From an uncultured Clostridia bacterium (GTDB lineage Bacteria > Bacillota > Clostridia > TANB77 > CAG-508), in NCBI GenBank assembly GCA_934132805.1, contig CAKPAB010000054.1, positions 1 to 5,719 on the forward strand: 5,719 bases of DNA, read 5' to 3'. Position numbers and translations under genes: made by a program. Position 1 is the first letter of the stretch; each line of letters starts with the position of its first letter. This document shows, one piece after another, positions 1 through 5,576 of this stretch. The notes beneath the pieces were generated by a model. It ran no database searches, was not told where the DNA came from, and was given only the letters and a program-made list of their open reading frames with translations.

Positions 1-10
1 TTTAAACATC

Positions 11-39
11 AAAAAACAACACATATAATTTGTGTTGTT
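11..39 (-). terminator. Intrinsic terminator, leftward
   Basis: A perfect 9-bp stem (15-23 paired with 31-39) encloses a 7-nt loop. Read leftward it is followed at once by a run of T (complement of 11-14, with two more A/T pairs at the stem base). The stem contains four G-C pairs, unusual in such AT-rich DNA. It could end the possible small RNA started at 104-132. It could also end the whole leftward operon, because no better terminator was found between the last gene's stop at 328 and this point. Confidence 0.75.
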
Positions 40-97
40 CGTTATCATTATTTTAAATAATGTGCGTTTCCAATTATCACCTAATATGTCTCTGTTT
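11..97 (-). ncRNA. Possible small RNA or attenuated leader
   Basis: A leftward promoter-like sequence (104-132) would start RNA near 97, and a strong intrinsic terminator closes it at about 11, giving a transcript of roughly 87 nt. Inside are a 7-bp hairpin with a 3-nt loop (46-52 with 56-62) and the terminator hairpin (15-39). No convincing reading frame with a ribosome binding site lies in it. I do not recognise a known RNA family. It could instead be a 5' leader with an attenuator for a gene beyond the left edge, or simply the tail of the upstream operon. Confidence 0.3.
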
Positions 98-103
98 TTT
101 ATG

Positions 104-132
104 ATTATAGCATATTTTTTTATTTTGTGTAA
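104..132 (-). promoter_or_regulatory. Putative sigma-A promoter, leftward
   Basis: Read on the minus strand there is a consensus -10 hexamer TATAAT (104-109) with an extended TGC just before it (110-112). Exactly 17 nt upstream lies TTACAC (127-132), a weak match to TTGACA. Chance matches are common in such AT-rich DNA, but the extended -10, the spacing and the terminator about 65 nt downstream together make a promoter plausible. Confidence 0.4.
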
Positions 133-179
133 GTCTTTTTTGAAAATTTATTAATTATTAATATAGATTGTAATTTATA

Positions 180-338
180 TTACTTTTTAATATAAGGAAC
201 ATAAAATCCAATTTTGTAATCTTCTGCTCTTAATTTTACTGCTTTTCTTTTTGTAAAAGAGATTCCCTTTTGTATTAGTTTATCACGAGTACCATATATC
301 AATTTGTGATATTATACAGGACTTCTATTATCTTTCAT
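180..338 (-). pseudogene. Short remnant or very small ORF after the 164-aa gene
   Basis: An ATG at 338 overlaps the last codons of the preceding gene and opens a frame that reads eight residues (MKDNRSPV), then hits TAA at 312-314. The same frame continues for 43 residues to a TAA at 180-182. The stretch after the internal stop starts YHKLIYGTRDKL and ends GFYVPYIKK, with a mixture of charged and hydrophobic residues that looks more protein-like than the surrounding noise. It may be a small gene broken by a nonsense change, the decayed end of a longer gene, or a 40-residue peptide started at TTG (302). No good Shine-Dalgarno precedes either start. I recognise no family. The rest of the 1-327 stretch holds only the promoter-like and terminator elements described separately. 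Confidence 0.3.
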
Positions 339-822
339 TTGATTTTATTCTTTTTAATGCCTCTTCAATTTTAGTAGTATATTTTTCATCAAAATATTTA
401 ATTTTTTGAATTATCTTATCTATAGATTTTTTAATTTCAACTTCATTTTCAAAATTCAATATTAAGCTACATTGTTCAACTATATATCTATATGTTTTTA
501 TAATATCAACTTTTTCCAATTCTCTTATTATAGTTGGCATCGGTGCCTTTCTTCCTTCTACATGAAGGCCTATATAAAATTCTGCACTATTATTGCCATA
601 CAAATTTCTATCATTTATACAAGAAGACCATACTTCATAATGAATACCTTTAGTCTCTTCATTATTCCAATTATTTTTAGCCAATTGGATGCATGAATAA
701 ATAGTAGTTTTTACATAAAACTCATTGAATTCTGTAGCTAGATTTTCTCGTATATCCTCTACTAATTCATCACTTTTATTTTTAAATTTTATATTTTCTT
801 GTTTTTTTATTTTTTCTTCCAT
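328..822 (-). CDS. Hypothetical protein, 164 aa
   Basis: I do not recognise this protein. The start is supported by an AAGGGAG ribosome binding site (831-837) 8 nt before the ATG. The product is predicted soluble and mostly helical, with no signal peptide or membrane segment. It has a Lys/Glu-rich N-terminus, a central section with aromatic and small residues (YEVWSSCIND and FYIGLHVEGRKAP, roughly residues 62-95) that looks like a strand-rich core, and a highly charged C-terminal third (about 125-164) that could form a coiled coil. It lies 27 nt after the MgtC-family gene and is probably co-transcribed with it and the penicillin-binding protein. A role connected to the envelope is possible from context only. 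Its stop codon overlaps a short in-frame-interrupted reading frame that follows. Confidence 0.8.
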   Translation of the reverse strand: MEEKIKKQENIKFKNKSDELVEDIRENLATEFNEFYVKTTIYSCIQLAKNNWNNEETKGIHYEVWSSCINDRNLYGNNSAEFYIGLHVEGRKAPMPTIIRELEKVDIIKTYRYIVEQCSLILNFENEVEIKKSIDKIIQKIKYFDEKYTTKIEEALKRIKSNER

Positions 823-849
823 TTTATTAACTCCCTTACTATTTATTTT

Positions 850-1515
850 TTAATTTTGTTCTACTTTAATTACATTGTCAAAACTAATCAAATCAGTAAC
901 AAAAGAATGGTCTGATTTCTTTTTATCTTTACCTATAATCTTAATTATATTATTCTTATAATTTGACATATCTAATTCTGTCACAATAACTTCATTTTCT
1001 TCTAACATCTTTTTAATTTTTTGTAAAGTATCTTGGTCTTGTTTTTCCAATTCAATTTCTAATTCCAACATATTATAATGTTCAATCTTATCTGATATCA
1101 AATAAGAATATGACAAAATAATATACACTAATGCTGTAGCTATAATTCCACATAAATAATATCCAGCTCCAATGCAAAGTCCAATACATGTAACAGCCAA
1201 CAAAGTTGAAGCAGTTGTTAAACCTTTTACATTAAAGCCATCTCTCAATATTGTTCCAGCACCCAAGAAACCTATTCCTGATAATAATTGTGCTGGGATT
1301 CTAGATGAGTCTACGCCAAAAGATTTTGACATATACTCACCACATATCATAACCAGTACAGCACTAATTCCCACTAGTGCATGAGTTCTAAAACCTGCAG
1401 GTTTACTCCATGAAGATCTTTCTAACCCAATTATTCCTGCTAAAAAAATTCCTAACAATAATTTAATAATTGTTTGAAACTCAAAACTATTTATAATCGT
1501 TTTTACCATTTCCAT
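850..1515 (-). CDS. MgtC/SapB family membrane protein
   Basis: This 221-residue protein matches the MgtC/SapB family in length and sequence. The hydrophobic N-terminal domain (about 1-145) carries the family hallmarks GIIGLERSSW..PAGFRTHALVG (about 28-49) and the core RIPAQLLSGIGFLGAGTILRDG followed by VKGLTTASTLL (about 72-107), with four or five membrane segments. The C-terminal part (about 148-221) is a soluble ACT-like domain. Family members are linked to survival at low Mg2+ and, in Salmonella, act by binding other membrane proteins such as the F-type ATPase. Databases often call them Mg2+ transporters, but transport is not established. The ATG is preceded by a GGAAGG site (1526-1531). 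The gene starts 18 nt after the stop of the penicillin-binding protein gene, so translation from a shared message is likely. A direct role in wall synthesis is speculation. Confidence 0.9.
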   Translation of the reverse strand: MEMVKTIINSFEFQTIIKLLLGIFLAGIIGLERSSWSKPAGFRTHALVGISAVLVMICGEYMSKSFGVDSSRIPAQLLSGIGFLGAGTILRDGFNVKGLTTASTLLAVTCIGLCIGAGYYLCGIIATALVYIILSYSYLISDKIEHYNMLELEIELEKQDQDTLQKIKKMLEENEVIVTELDMSNYKNNIIKIIGKDKKKSDHSFVTDLISFDNVIKVEQN

Positions 1516-1533
1516 TTTGTTTTTTCCTTCCTT

Positions 1534-3999
1534 TTATTCATTACTTGTATTTTGTGTATCTGTAACTTTATTTTGTGACGTTTCCGTATTTGCTGATGAT
1601 GTATTCTCTGTTTTATTATTTGATGATGAGGTGTTTTCAGTAGTTTTATTAGTACTTGGAGATATTGTTGTATTATTCTGTTTTTTATTTGAATTTGTAG
1701 TATTATTGACTGTATTATTCTTATTGCTTGAGCCACTACTATTTTCCGTATTTGTGCTACTATTAGAACTACTATTATTTTTGTTATTTACAGTTGTATT
1801 TGTATTCTCTTCTTTTTCTGTTCTAGTTGGCATATCTAAATCATCTTTTGTTGTTGTATCAAATGAATTTGTAATTGTATTGTTTTTATTCGTATTTGTT
1901 GATGTATTATTATCTTTTAATTCACTTCCAGAATGTTTGTTACAAGATGCTGGAGTAGTTCCAATCAAAAAATATTCATCATACGTATTAGGACAACCTG
2001 TATTTGCTTTTCTTCCAGTTTCTGCACAAACAGTAACTTTTATAGCTCCTGCAGGTTTATCAAATTTTGCATTTTTTAAATTAGAATGTATATTTGCCAT
2101 TATATTCGCCCATAAAATGCCTGCCGGGTTTTTCTTACCATTATAATTAATTGATTCATTTTTATCATATCCATACCAAGTAACACCTGTATAATATGGA
2201 GTAAAGCCACATAGCCATCTATCATAATTATCATCAGTTGTTCCTGTTTTTGCTGCCACATCTATACCTGAAATAGAACAATATGTAGCAGTCCCATTAC
2301 TTCCAGTTACAGGCTCTGTCATCAATTCTTTTACTATATATGCAACCTCTTTGGAAAAGACCTTTCTTTTCTTTTGTTTTGCTTCTACTATTACTTTTTG
2401 ACTAGAAGTTTCTGCTTTTGTATAAAAAGTTGGCTCTATGTACACTCCATCATTTGCAATTGTTGCATAAGCTCCTGCCATTTGTAAAGGACTAATTCCT
2501 TTATCTAGCCCTCCTAAGGCTAATGCTAAATTTTCGTCTTTTTTGCTGAGTGTTGTAACACCCATTTTTTGCAAATACTTTATTGAAGTTTTAGGTCCTA
2601 TTTTTTCCATCATTTCTACAAAAGGTATATTTTGTGATGATTCTAATGCTCTACGAACAGTTATATTTCCTAAATAATTACTGTAGTTTTCTGGTTTATA
2701 TCCATCTGCAAATATTGTTTGTTCATCCTCAAAAATTGTAGCCCCGGTAAATTCTTTTTTGGCTATGCCCGGAACTAAAACTGCTATAGGTTTTATACAA
2801 GATCCTGTTTGCCTAATTGATTGTGTTGCACGGTTTAAACCTCGTGATGTTGTTTTTTTGCCCAAGCCTCCTACACATCCTACTACTTGACCATTTTTAT
2901 GGTCTATTATAACCATTGCAGCTTGAGAAGGATCTCCGCCATTTTTTGATGCAAGTTGATATTTTGTTTTTTCAAATTCTTTCTCCATTTGATTTTGAAC
3001 TGCTGAATTTTGTGTACTATAAATTGTCAAACCTGCCATATTTACATAGTTTGTTGCAAATGTTTTACTTATTTTCTTTTTATCAGAAATATCATCTATT
3101 AATTGTGTTATTAATGCATCTGTATGATATGAGTAAACTGCATCATCTGTCTCCAAATTTCCTTTTTTAAATTTTAAACCTTTGTCAACATTTTCAACAG
3201 CTGTATTATATTCAGTTTCATTTATGTATTTAAGCTCTAACATTTTTGCTAATACAGTTTTAGTTCTGGTTTTAATTTTTTCTGTATTGTTTGTATTTCC
3301 ATAAGGATTATAAGAATTTGGAGAATTATTTATCCCTGCCAAAAATGCACATTCTTCTAGTGATAAGTCTTTTACAGATTTATTAAAATAATAGTTTGCT
3401 CCTGTTTCTATTCCATAAACATTCGGTCCTACATATATAATATTTAGGTATAAAGCAAGTATTTCATCTTTATCCATAAATGTCTCTAATGTTACCGCTT
3501 TCCCCCATTCTTTAATTTTTCTTGTTATTTTGTTTGAAGAATCTCCTGTTAAATTCTTAACAACCTGCTGTGTTATACTACTTCCTCCAAAAGAAGATGA
3601 GCCTCTATGAAATATGTATGAAACTACTGCAGCACCTGTTCTTTTTACATCCACTCCATGATGTTTGTAAAATCTTTCGTCTTCTATTGCTACATATGCA
3701 TTTTTCAAATTATTGGGTATGCTCTCAGCTGATACTTTGTTTTTGGCTTTTTCACTTCCAATTTCTGCTATTGTTTTTCCATCTGTATCTTTTACAATAG
3801 AATTTTCATTTTTTGCCATTTCTTGTACTAAGTTTTTCCAATTATTTGCTGATATAGCTGTACGTATTCCTAAAATAAATATAAGTATAAAAATTGCTAT
3901 AAATAATATAAGTATTATTTTTTTCTTTCTTTTTATTTGCTCTGGTGTTTTTTCTTTCTTCTTCCTTTTTATTTGTTCTGGTGCTTTTTCTTTTTTCAT
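1534..3999 (-). CDS. Class A penicillin-binding protein (PBP1A type)
   Basis: This 821-residue bifunctional enzyme polymerises lipid II into glycan strands and cross-links the stem peptides outside the membrane. A basic cytoplasmic N-terminus holds two copies of a 12-residue repeat (EKAPEQIKRKKK type) and is followed by one membrane anchor (about 28-48). The GT51 transglycosylase domain shows EDERFYKHHG (catalytic Glu106), GGSSITQQ (138-145), RKIKEW (160-165) and KDEILALYLN (177-186). The transpeptidase domain shows SCIK (nucleophile Ser400, Lys403), SQN (455-457) and KTGTT (584-588), so both activities should be intact. After a short Cys-containing segment (about 659-690) comes a tail of about 130 residues rich in Asn, Ser and Thr. 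Family members end near 690-720 or carry variable tails. The start at 3999 is chosen because GGAGG lies 8 nt before it; an in-frame ATG at 4014 overlaps that site. The exact paralogue (ponA, pbpF or similar) cannot be decided. Confidence 0.95.
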   Translation of the reverse strand: MKKEKAPEQIKRKKKEKTPEQIKRKKKIILILFIAIFILIFILGIRTAISANNWKNLVQEMAKNENSIVKDTDGKTIAEIGSEKAKNKVSAESIPNNLKNAYVAIEDERFYKHHGVDVKRTGAAVVSYIFHRGSSSFGGSSITQQVVKNLTGDSSNKITRKIKEWGKAVTLETFMDKDEILALYLNIIYVGPNVYGIETGANYYFNKSVKDLSLEECAFLAGINNSPNSYNPYGNTNNTEKIKTRTKTVLAKMLELKYINETEYNTAVENVDKGLKFKKGNLETDDAVYSYHTDALITQLIDDISDKKKISKTFATNYVNMAGLTIYSTQNSAVQNQMEKEFEKTKYQLASKNGGDPSQAAMVIIDHKNGQVVGCVGGLGKKTTSRGLNRATQSIRQTGSCIKPIAVLVPGIAKKEFTGATIFEDEQTIFADGYKPENYSNYLGNITVRRALESSQNIPFVEMMEKIGPKTSIKYLQKMGVTTLSKKDENLALALGGLDKGISPLQMAGAYATIANDGVYIEPTFYTKAETSSQKVIVEAKQKKRKVFSKEVAYIVKELMTEPVTGSNGTATYCSISGIDVAAKTGTTDDNYDRWLCGFTPYYTGVTWYGYDKNESINYNGKKNPAGILWANIMANIHSNLKNAKFDKPAGAIKVTVCAETGRKANTGCPNTYDEYFLIGTTPASCNKHSGSELKDNNTSTNTNKNNTITNSFDTTTKDDLDMPTRTEKEENTNTTVNNKNNSSSNSSTNTENSSGSSNKNNTVNNTTNSNKKQNNTTISPSTNKTTENTSSSNNKTENTSSANTETSQNKVTDTQNTSNE
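1537..1932 (-). repeat. Low-complexity Asn/Ser/Thr-rich C-terminal tail of the PBP
   Basis: Codons for residues about 690-821 of the penicillin-binding protein are almost entirely Asn, Ser, Thr, Lys and Glu, with loosely repeated units such as TENTSS spaced 10 residues apart near the end. The tail lies outside the cell and is probably disordered, as in many Gram-positive class A PBPs. The low complexity leaves a long open frame on the opposite strand, which is not a gene. Confidence 0.85.
3925..3996 (-). repeat. Tandem 36-bp duplication in the PBP N-terminus
   Basis: Two adjacent 36-bp units (3925-3960 and 3961-3996) differ at only a few positions and encode two near-identical 12-residue stretches (EKAPEQIKRKKK and EKTPEQIKRKKK). 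They sit just after the start codon and make up nearly the whole cytoplasmic tail before the membrane anchor. The unit is in frame, so copy number could change without breaking the gene. Confidence 0.9.
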
Positions 4000-4007
4000 C
4001 GAAATTT

Positions 4008-4012
4008 CCTCC
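4008..4012 (-). promoter_or_regulatory. Ribosome binding site deciding the PBP start
   Basis: GGAGG lies 8 nt before the ATG at 3999. An in-frame ATG at 4014 overlaps the site itself (ATGGAGG) and has no Shine-Dalgarno of its own, so the shorter protein beginning MKKEKAPEQ is preferred. Confidence 0.85.
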
Positions 4013-4053
4013 ATAAATTGGGTATATTATTCAACTTTCATAATATATAAAAA

Positions 4054-4082
4054 ATTATATCATATTTATAAAAAATAATAAA
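4054..4082 (-). promoter_or_regulatory. Putative promoter for the PBP operon
   Basis: On the minus strand a consensus TATAAT (4054-4059) is preceded 17 nt upstream by a weak TTTATT (4077-4082). A TTGTTT at 4080-4085 would need a 20-nt spacer. Other TATAAT-like sequences lie nearby, so the exact site is uncertain. A promoter somewhere in this interval is expected from the divergent gene arrangement. Confidence 0.35.
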
Positions 4083-4089
4083 CAAAATA

Positions 4090-4118
4090 TTCCATTTTTA
4101 TAAATTTTATTATATAAT
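4090..4118 (+). promoter_or_regulatory. Putative promoter for the recombinase gene
   Basis: A consensus TATAAT (4113-4118) lies 38 nt before the chosen start codon. The hexamer 17 nt upstream (4090-4095, TTCCAT) matches the -35 consensus poorly. This implies transcription starting near 4125, inside or next to the right arm of the inverted repeat. Confidence 0.4.
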
Positions 4119-4142
4119 ACTCTAGAATAATATCAAAAGAAT

Positions 4143-4148
4143 GGAGTG
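4143..4148 (+). promoter_or_regulatory. Ribosome binding site deciding the recombinase start
   Basis: GGAGTG lies 9 nt (counted from GGAG) before the ATG at 4156. As with the PBP gene, an in-frame ATG five codons upstream (4141) overlaps this site and has none of its own, so 4156 is preferred. Confidence 0.75.
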
Positions 4149-4155
4149 TAAACAT

Positions 4156-5139
4156 ATGATAAATCACGAAGAAAACCCAGAATATCTTAACTCATTTTTA
4201 GATTATACAATGACAATATTAAATAAATCTCCTAACACTATAAAAGAATATAACTATGACCTAGCAACATTTTTAAAATTTATAAAAATACATTTTAATT
4301 TAACACAAGAAGAAGATTTTTCAAAGATTGAAATAAAAGATATTGATTTAAATACAATTAAAAAAATACAATTAAACGATATCCATGCTTTTTTAAGTTA
4401 TTTAACTACTAACTATCATAGCAAAGCTACAACTCGTGCTAGAAAAGCTTCAAGCATACGTGTTTTCTTCAATTATTTGTGTGCCAAAGCAAACCTAATT
4501 GAATCTAACCCTGCTCAAAATCTAGAAACACCTAAATTAGATAAAAGGCTACCTAAATACTTAAGCTTAGAAGATAGCAAAAAGCTATTGGAAGTTACTC
4601 AAAATGAAGATAATAGAAATGCTGCTAGAGATTATGCTATTCTTACTATATTTTTGAATTGTGGTTTACGTTTATCTGAACTAGTTGGCATAAATATAAA
4701 TGATATTGATTTTTCCGAAAATAAAATGACTGTTATTGGTAAAGGCAATAAAGAACGTACAATTTATCTTAATAAAGCTTGTATAAAATCAATAAAAAAT
4801 TATATGGATGTTAGACCTAAAGATGGTATTAAAACTGATAAATTAAATTCTAGAAAAGCATTATTTTTAAGTGAAAGGCGTGAACGTATTAGTAAACGAA
4901 CTGTTCAGCATATTGTTGATAAAGAACTTATGGCTGCTGGTCTTGATACAAAAAAATATTCTACTCATAAATTAAGGCATACTGCTGCTACATTAATGTA
5001 TCAATATGGAAAAGTCGATATTAGAGCATTGCAAGAAGTGCTAGGACATGAAAGTATTTCTACAACAGAAATTTATACTCATGTTGCTAATGAGCAAGCT
5101 AGAGAAGCTATAGAAAATAATCCATTGTCTGACATGTAA
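4156..5139 (+). CDS. xerC: Tyrosine recombinase, XerC/XerD type
   Basis: This is a 327-residue site-specific recombinase of the integrase family. Xer enzymes act in pairs at the dif site to resolve chromosome dimers before division. The N-terminal SAM-like DNA-binding domain (about 1-110) is longer than in E. coli XerD, with an acidic/isoleucine-rich insert at about 45-70. The catalytic domain (about 130-320) has every expected residue: Arg172 in GLRLSEL, Lys196 in GKGNKER, His271 and Arg274 in HKLRH, His298 in LGH and nucleophile Tyr307 in IYTHV. The spacing matches XerD except for one extra residue between Arg274 and His298. It is divergent from the PBP operon and convergent with the LysM gene, and is followed by its own terminator. 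XerC and XerD cannot be separated from sequence alone, and the symbol reflects usual naming. No phage genes lie nearby, so a housekeeping Xer fits better than a prophage integrase. Confidence 0.9.
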   Translation: MINHEENPEYLNSFLDYTMTILNKSPNTIKEYNYDLATFLKFIKIHFNLTQEEDFSKIEIKDIDLNTIKKIQLNDIHAFLSYLTTNYHSKATTRARKASSIRVFFNYLCAKANLIESNPAQNLETPKLDKRLPKYLSLEDSKKLLEVTQNEDNRNAARDYAILTIFLNCGLRLSELVGININDIDFSENKMTVIGKGNKERTIYLNKACIKSIKNYMDVRPKDGIKTDKLNSRKALFLSERRERISKRTVQHIVDKELMAAGLDTKKYSTHKLRHTAATLMYQYGKVDIRALQEVLGHESISTTEIYTHVANEQAREAIENNPLSDM

Positions 5140-5149
5140 AATATTATAA

Positions 5150-5178
5150 GATATCCCTGTCTATGGGATACCTTTTTT
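5150..5178 (+). terminator. Intrinsic terminator of the recombinase gene
   Basis: Six base pairs (5152-5157 with 5165-5170) enclose a 7-nt loop, and two further outer pairs can form past one mismatch. The hairpin is followed by six T (5173-5178). It begins about a dozen bases after the recombinase stop. Read leftward the hairpin is followed only by a mixed A/T stretch, so it may also serve the convergent LysM gene, but less efficiently. Confidence 0.85.
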
Positions 5179-5182
5179 GTTT

Positions 5183-5476
5183 TTAATAATTGGGAATTTT
5201 TATTTTATCTCCCTCTTGTAAATTTGAATTAGATAAGTTATTTATGTTTTTTAATTCATTAATTACTCCTCTTACATCTTTTCCTTCAAAATATTTGTTA
5301 TTTTCTAGTTCTTCTTGGGCAATTGACCATAAAGTGTCTCCTGCATATACATATTCTTCTTTATATTTTACTTCTACATTTGAATATGCTTTAGTTGCAA
5401 AAATAATTATTGAACTTATTAAAATAATTAATATTAAATTTGTTCTTATAAATTTTGTTTTATTTACTATTTTCAT
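5183..5476 (-). CDS. yneA: YneA-like LysM protein, probable SOS cell-division inhibitor
   Basis: This 97-residue protein has a short basic N-terminus, one membrane segment or uncleaved signal anchor (about 12-30) and a single LysM peptidoglycan-binding domain (about 42-97). The domain shows the typical YAGDTLWSIAQ start, an INNLSNSNLQEGDKIKIP end, and a Tyr as last residue. Size and layout match Bacillus subtilis YneA, a LexA-controlled protein that delays septum formation during DNA damage. The start at 5476 is preferred because GGAGG lies 8 nt before it; ATGs at 5500 and 5491 are in frame, but the latter overlaps the binding site. The promoter has consensus hexamers and two LexA-type boxes, strongly supporting SOS control. 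It is convergent with the xer gene. Identity rests on architecture and regulation, since LysM domains are widespread. Confidence 0.85.
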   Translation of the reverse strand: MKIVNKTKFIRTNLILIILISSIIIFATKAYSNVEVKYKEEYVYAGDTLWSIAQEELENNKYFEGKDVRGVINELKNINNLSNSNLQEGDKIKIPNY

Positions 5477-5484
5477 TATAATTA

Positions 5485-5489
5485 CCTCC
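5485..5489 (-). promoter_or_regulatory. Ribosome binding site deciding the LysM gene start
   Basis: GGAGG lies 8 nt before the ATG at 5476. An upstream in-frame ATG at 5491 overlaps it as ATGGAGG, the same arrangement as at the other two promoter-proximal genes. Confidence 0.85.
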
Positions 5490-5497
5490 ATCTCATG

Positions 5498-5551
5498 CAA
5501 AGAATATTTGTTTGCCTTACGAGATAATTATATACGAACATTTATTCTTTG
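5498..5551. repeat. 9-bp inverted repeat around the SOS promoter
   Basis: CAAAGAATA (5498-5506) is mirrored by TATTCTTTG (5543-5551), 36 bp apart. One arm overlaps the -35 region and a LexA box, and the other lies in the presumed 5' untranslated region. It could be an extra operator or a chance match. Confidence 0.5.
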
Positions 5552-5555
5552 TCAA
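5527..5555 (-). promoter_or_regulatory. Consensus sigma-A promoter of the LysM gene
   Basis: On the minus strand a perfect TTGACA (5550-5555) and a perfect TATAAT (5527-5532) are separated by 17 nt. Transcription should begin near 5520, giving a leader of about 44 nt. A promoter this strong needs tight repression, which the LexA boxes in and beside it would provide. Confidence 0.9.
5536..5547. promoter_or_regulatory. LexA (SOS) box within the promoter spacer
   Basis: GAACATTTATTC differs from the Gram-positive consensus GAAC-N4-GTTC at one position and is preceded by the expected C. It lies entirely between the -35 and -10 hexamers, where bound LexA would block RNA polymerase. Confidence 0.75.
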
Positions 5556-5564
5556 TAGTTTTTA

Positions 5565-5576
5565 GAAAAAATGTTC
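5565..5576. promoter_or_regulatory. Second LexA (SOS) box upstream of the -35
   Basis: GAAAAAATGTTC, followed by G, again differs from GAAC-N4-GTTC at one position. Its centre is 29 bp from that of the first box. It may strengthen repression of the LysM gene or control a divergent gene to the right, classically lexA, whose start would lie outside the window. Confidence 0.65.

Larger units (their letters stand above)
4024..4133. repeat. Inverted repeat flanking the divergent promoters
   Basis: ATATTATTC (4024-4032) is repeated in inverse orientation as GAATAATAT (4125-4133). Each arm ends about 22-24 nt before its start codon, so both messages would carry GAATAATAT, then 7-9 nt, then ATGGAG. 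It may be a shared operator or initiation region. In DNA this AT-rich a chance origin is possible. Confidence 0.4.

Noticed and set aside
1..48. Leftward frame from ATG at 48 running off the window edge
   Set aside because: It passes through the terminator hairpin, has no ribosome binding site, and its 16 visible residues carry no recognisable signal.
170..183. Small hairpin GTAAT...ATTAC near the end of the remnant frame as operon terminator
   Set aside because: Five-base AT-rich stem without a T tract; the hairpin at 15-39 is far more convincing.
1517..2146. Long rightward open frame of 209 codons opposite the PBP tail
   Set aside because: It is the complement of Asn/Ser/Thr-rich low-complexity codons, yields a Val/Phe/Leu-rich sequence, and lacks a ribosome binding site. 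The opposite strand carries an unmistakable PBP.
4034..4062. dif-like sequence (ACTTTCATAATATATA) in the PBP-xer intergenic region
   Set aside because: Only the left half resembles a Firmicute dif site, and it needs a one-base deletion. The right arm does not match, and AT-rich DNA readily gives such similarity.
3713..4078. Rightward open frame of 121 codons over the PBP start
   Set aside because: Shadow of the PBP N-terminus and of its repeat; the product is Phe/Ile-rich and no start signal is present.
5190..5558. Rightward open frame of 122 codons across the LysM gene
   Set aside because: Shadow of the LysM gene, running through its promoter and LexA box; no ribosome binding site.
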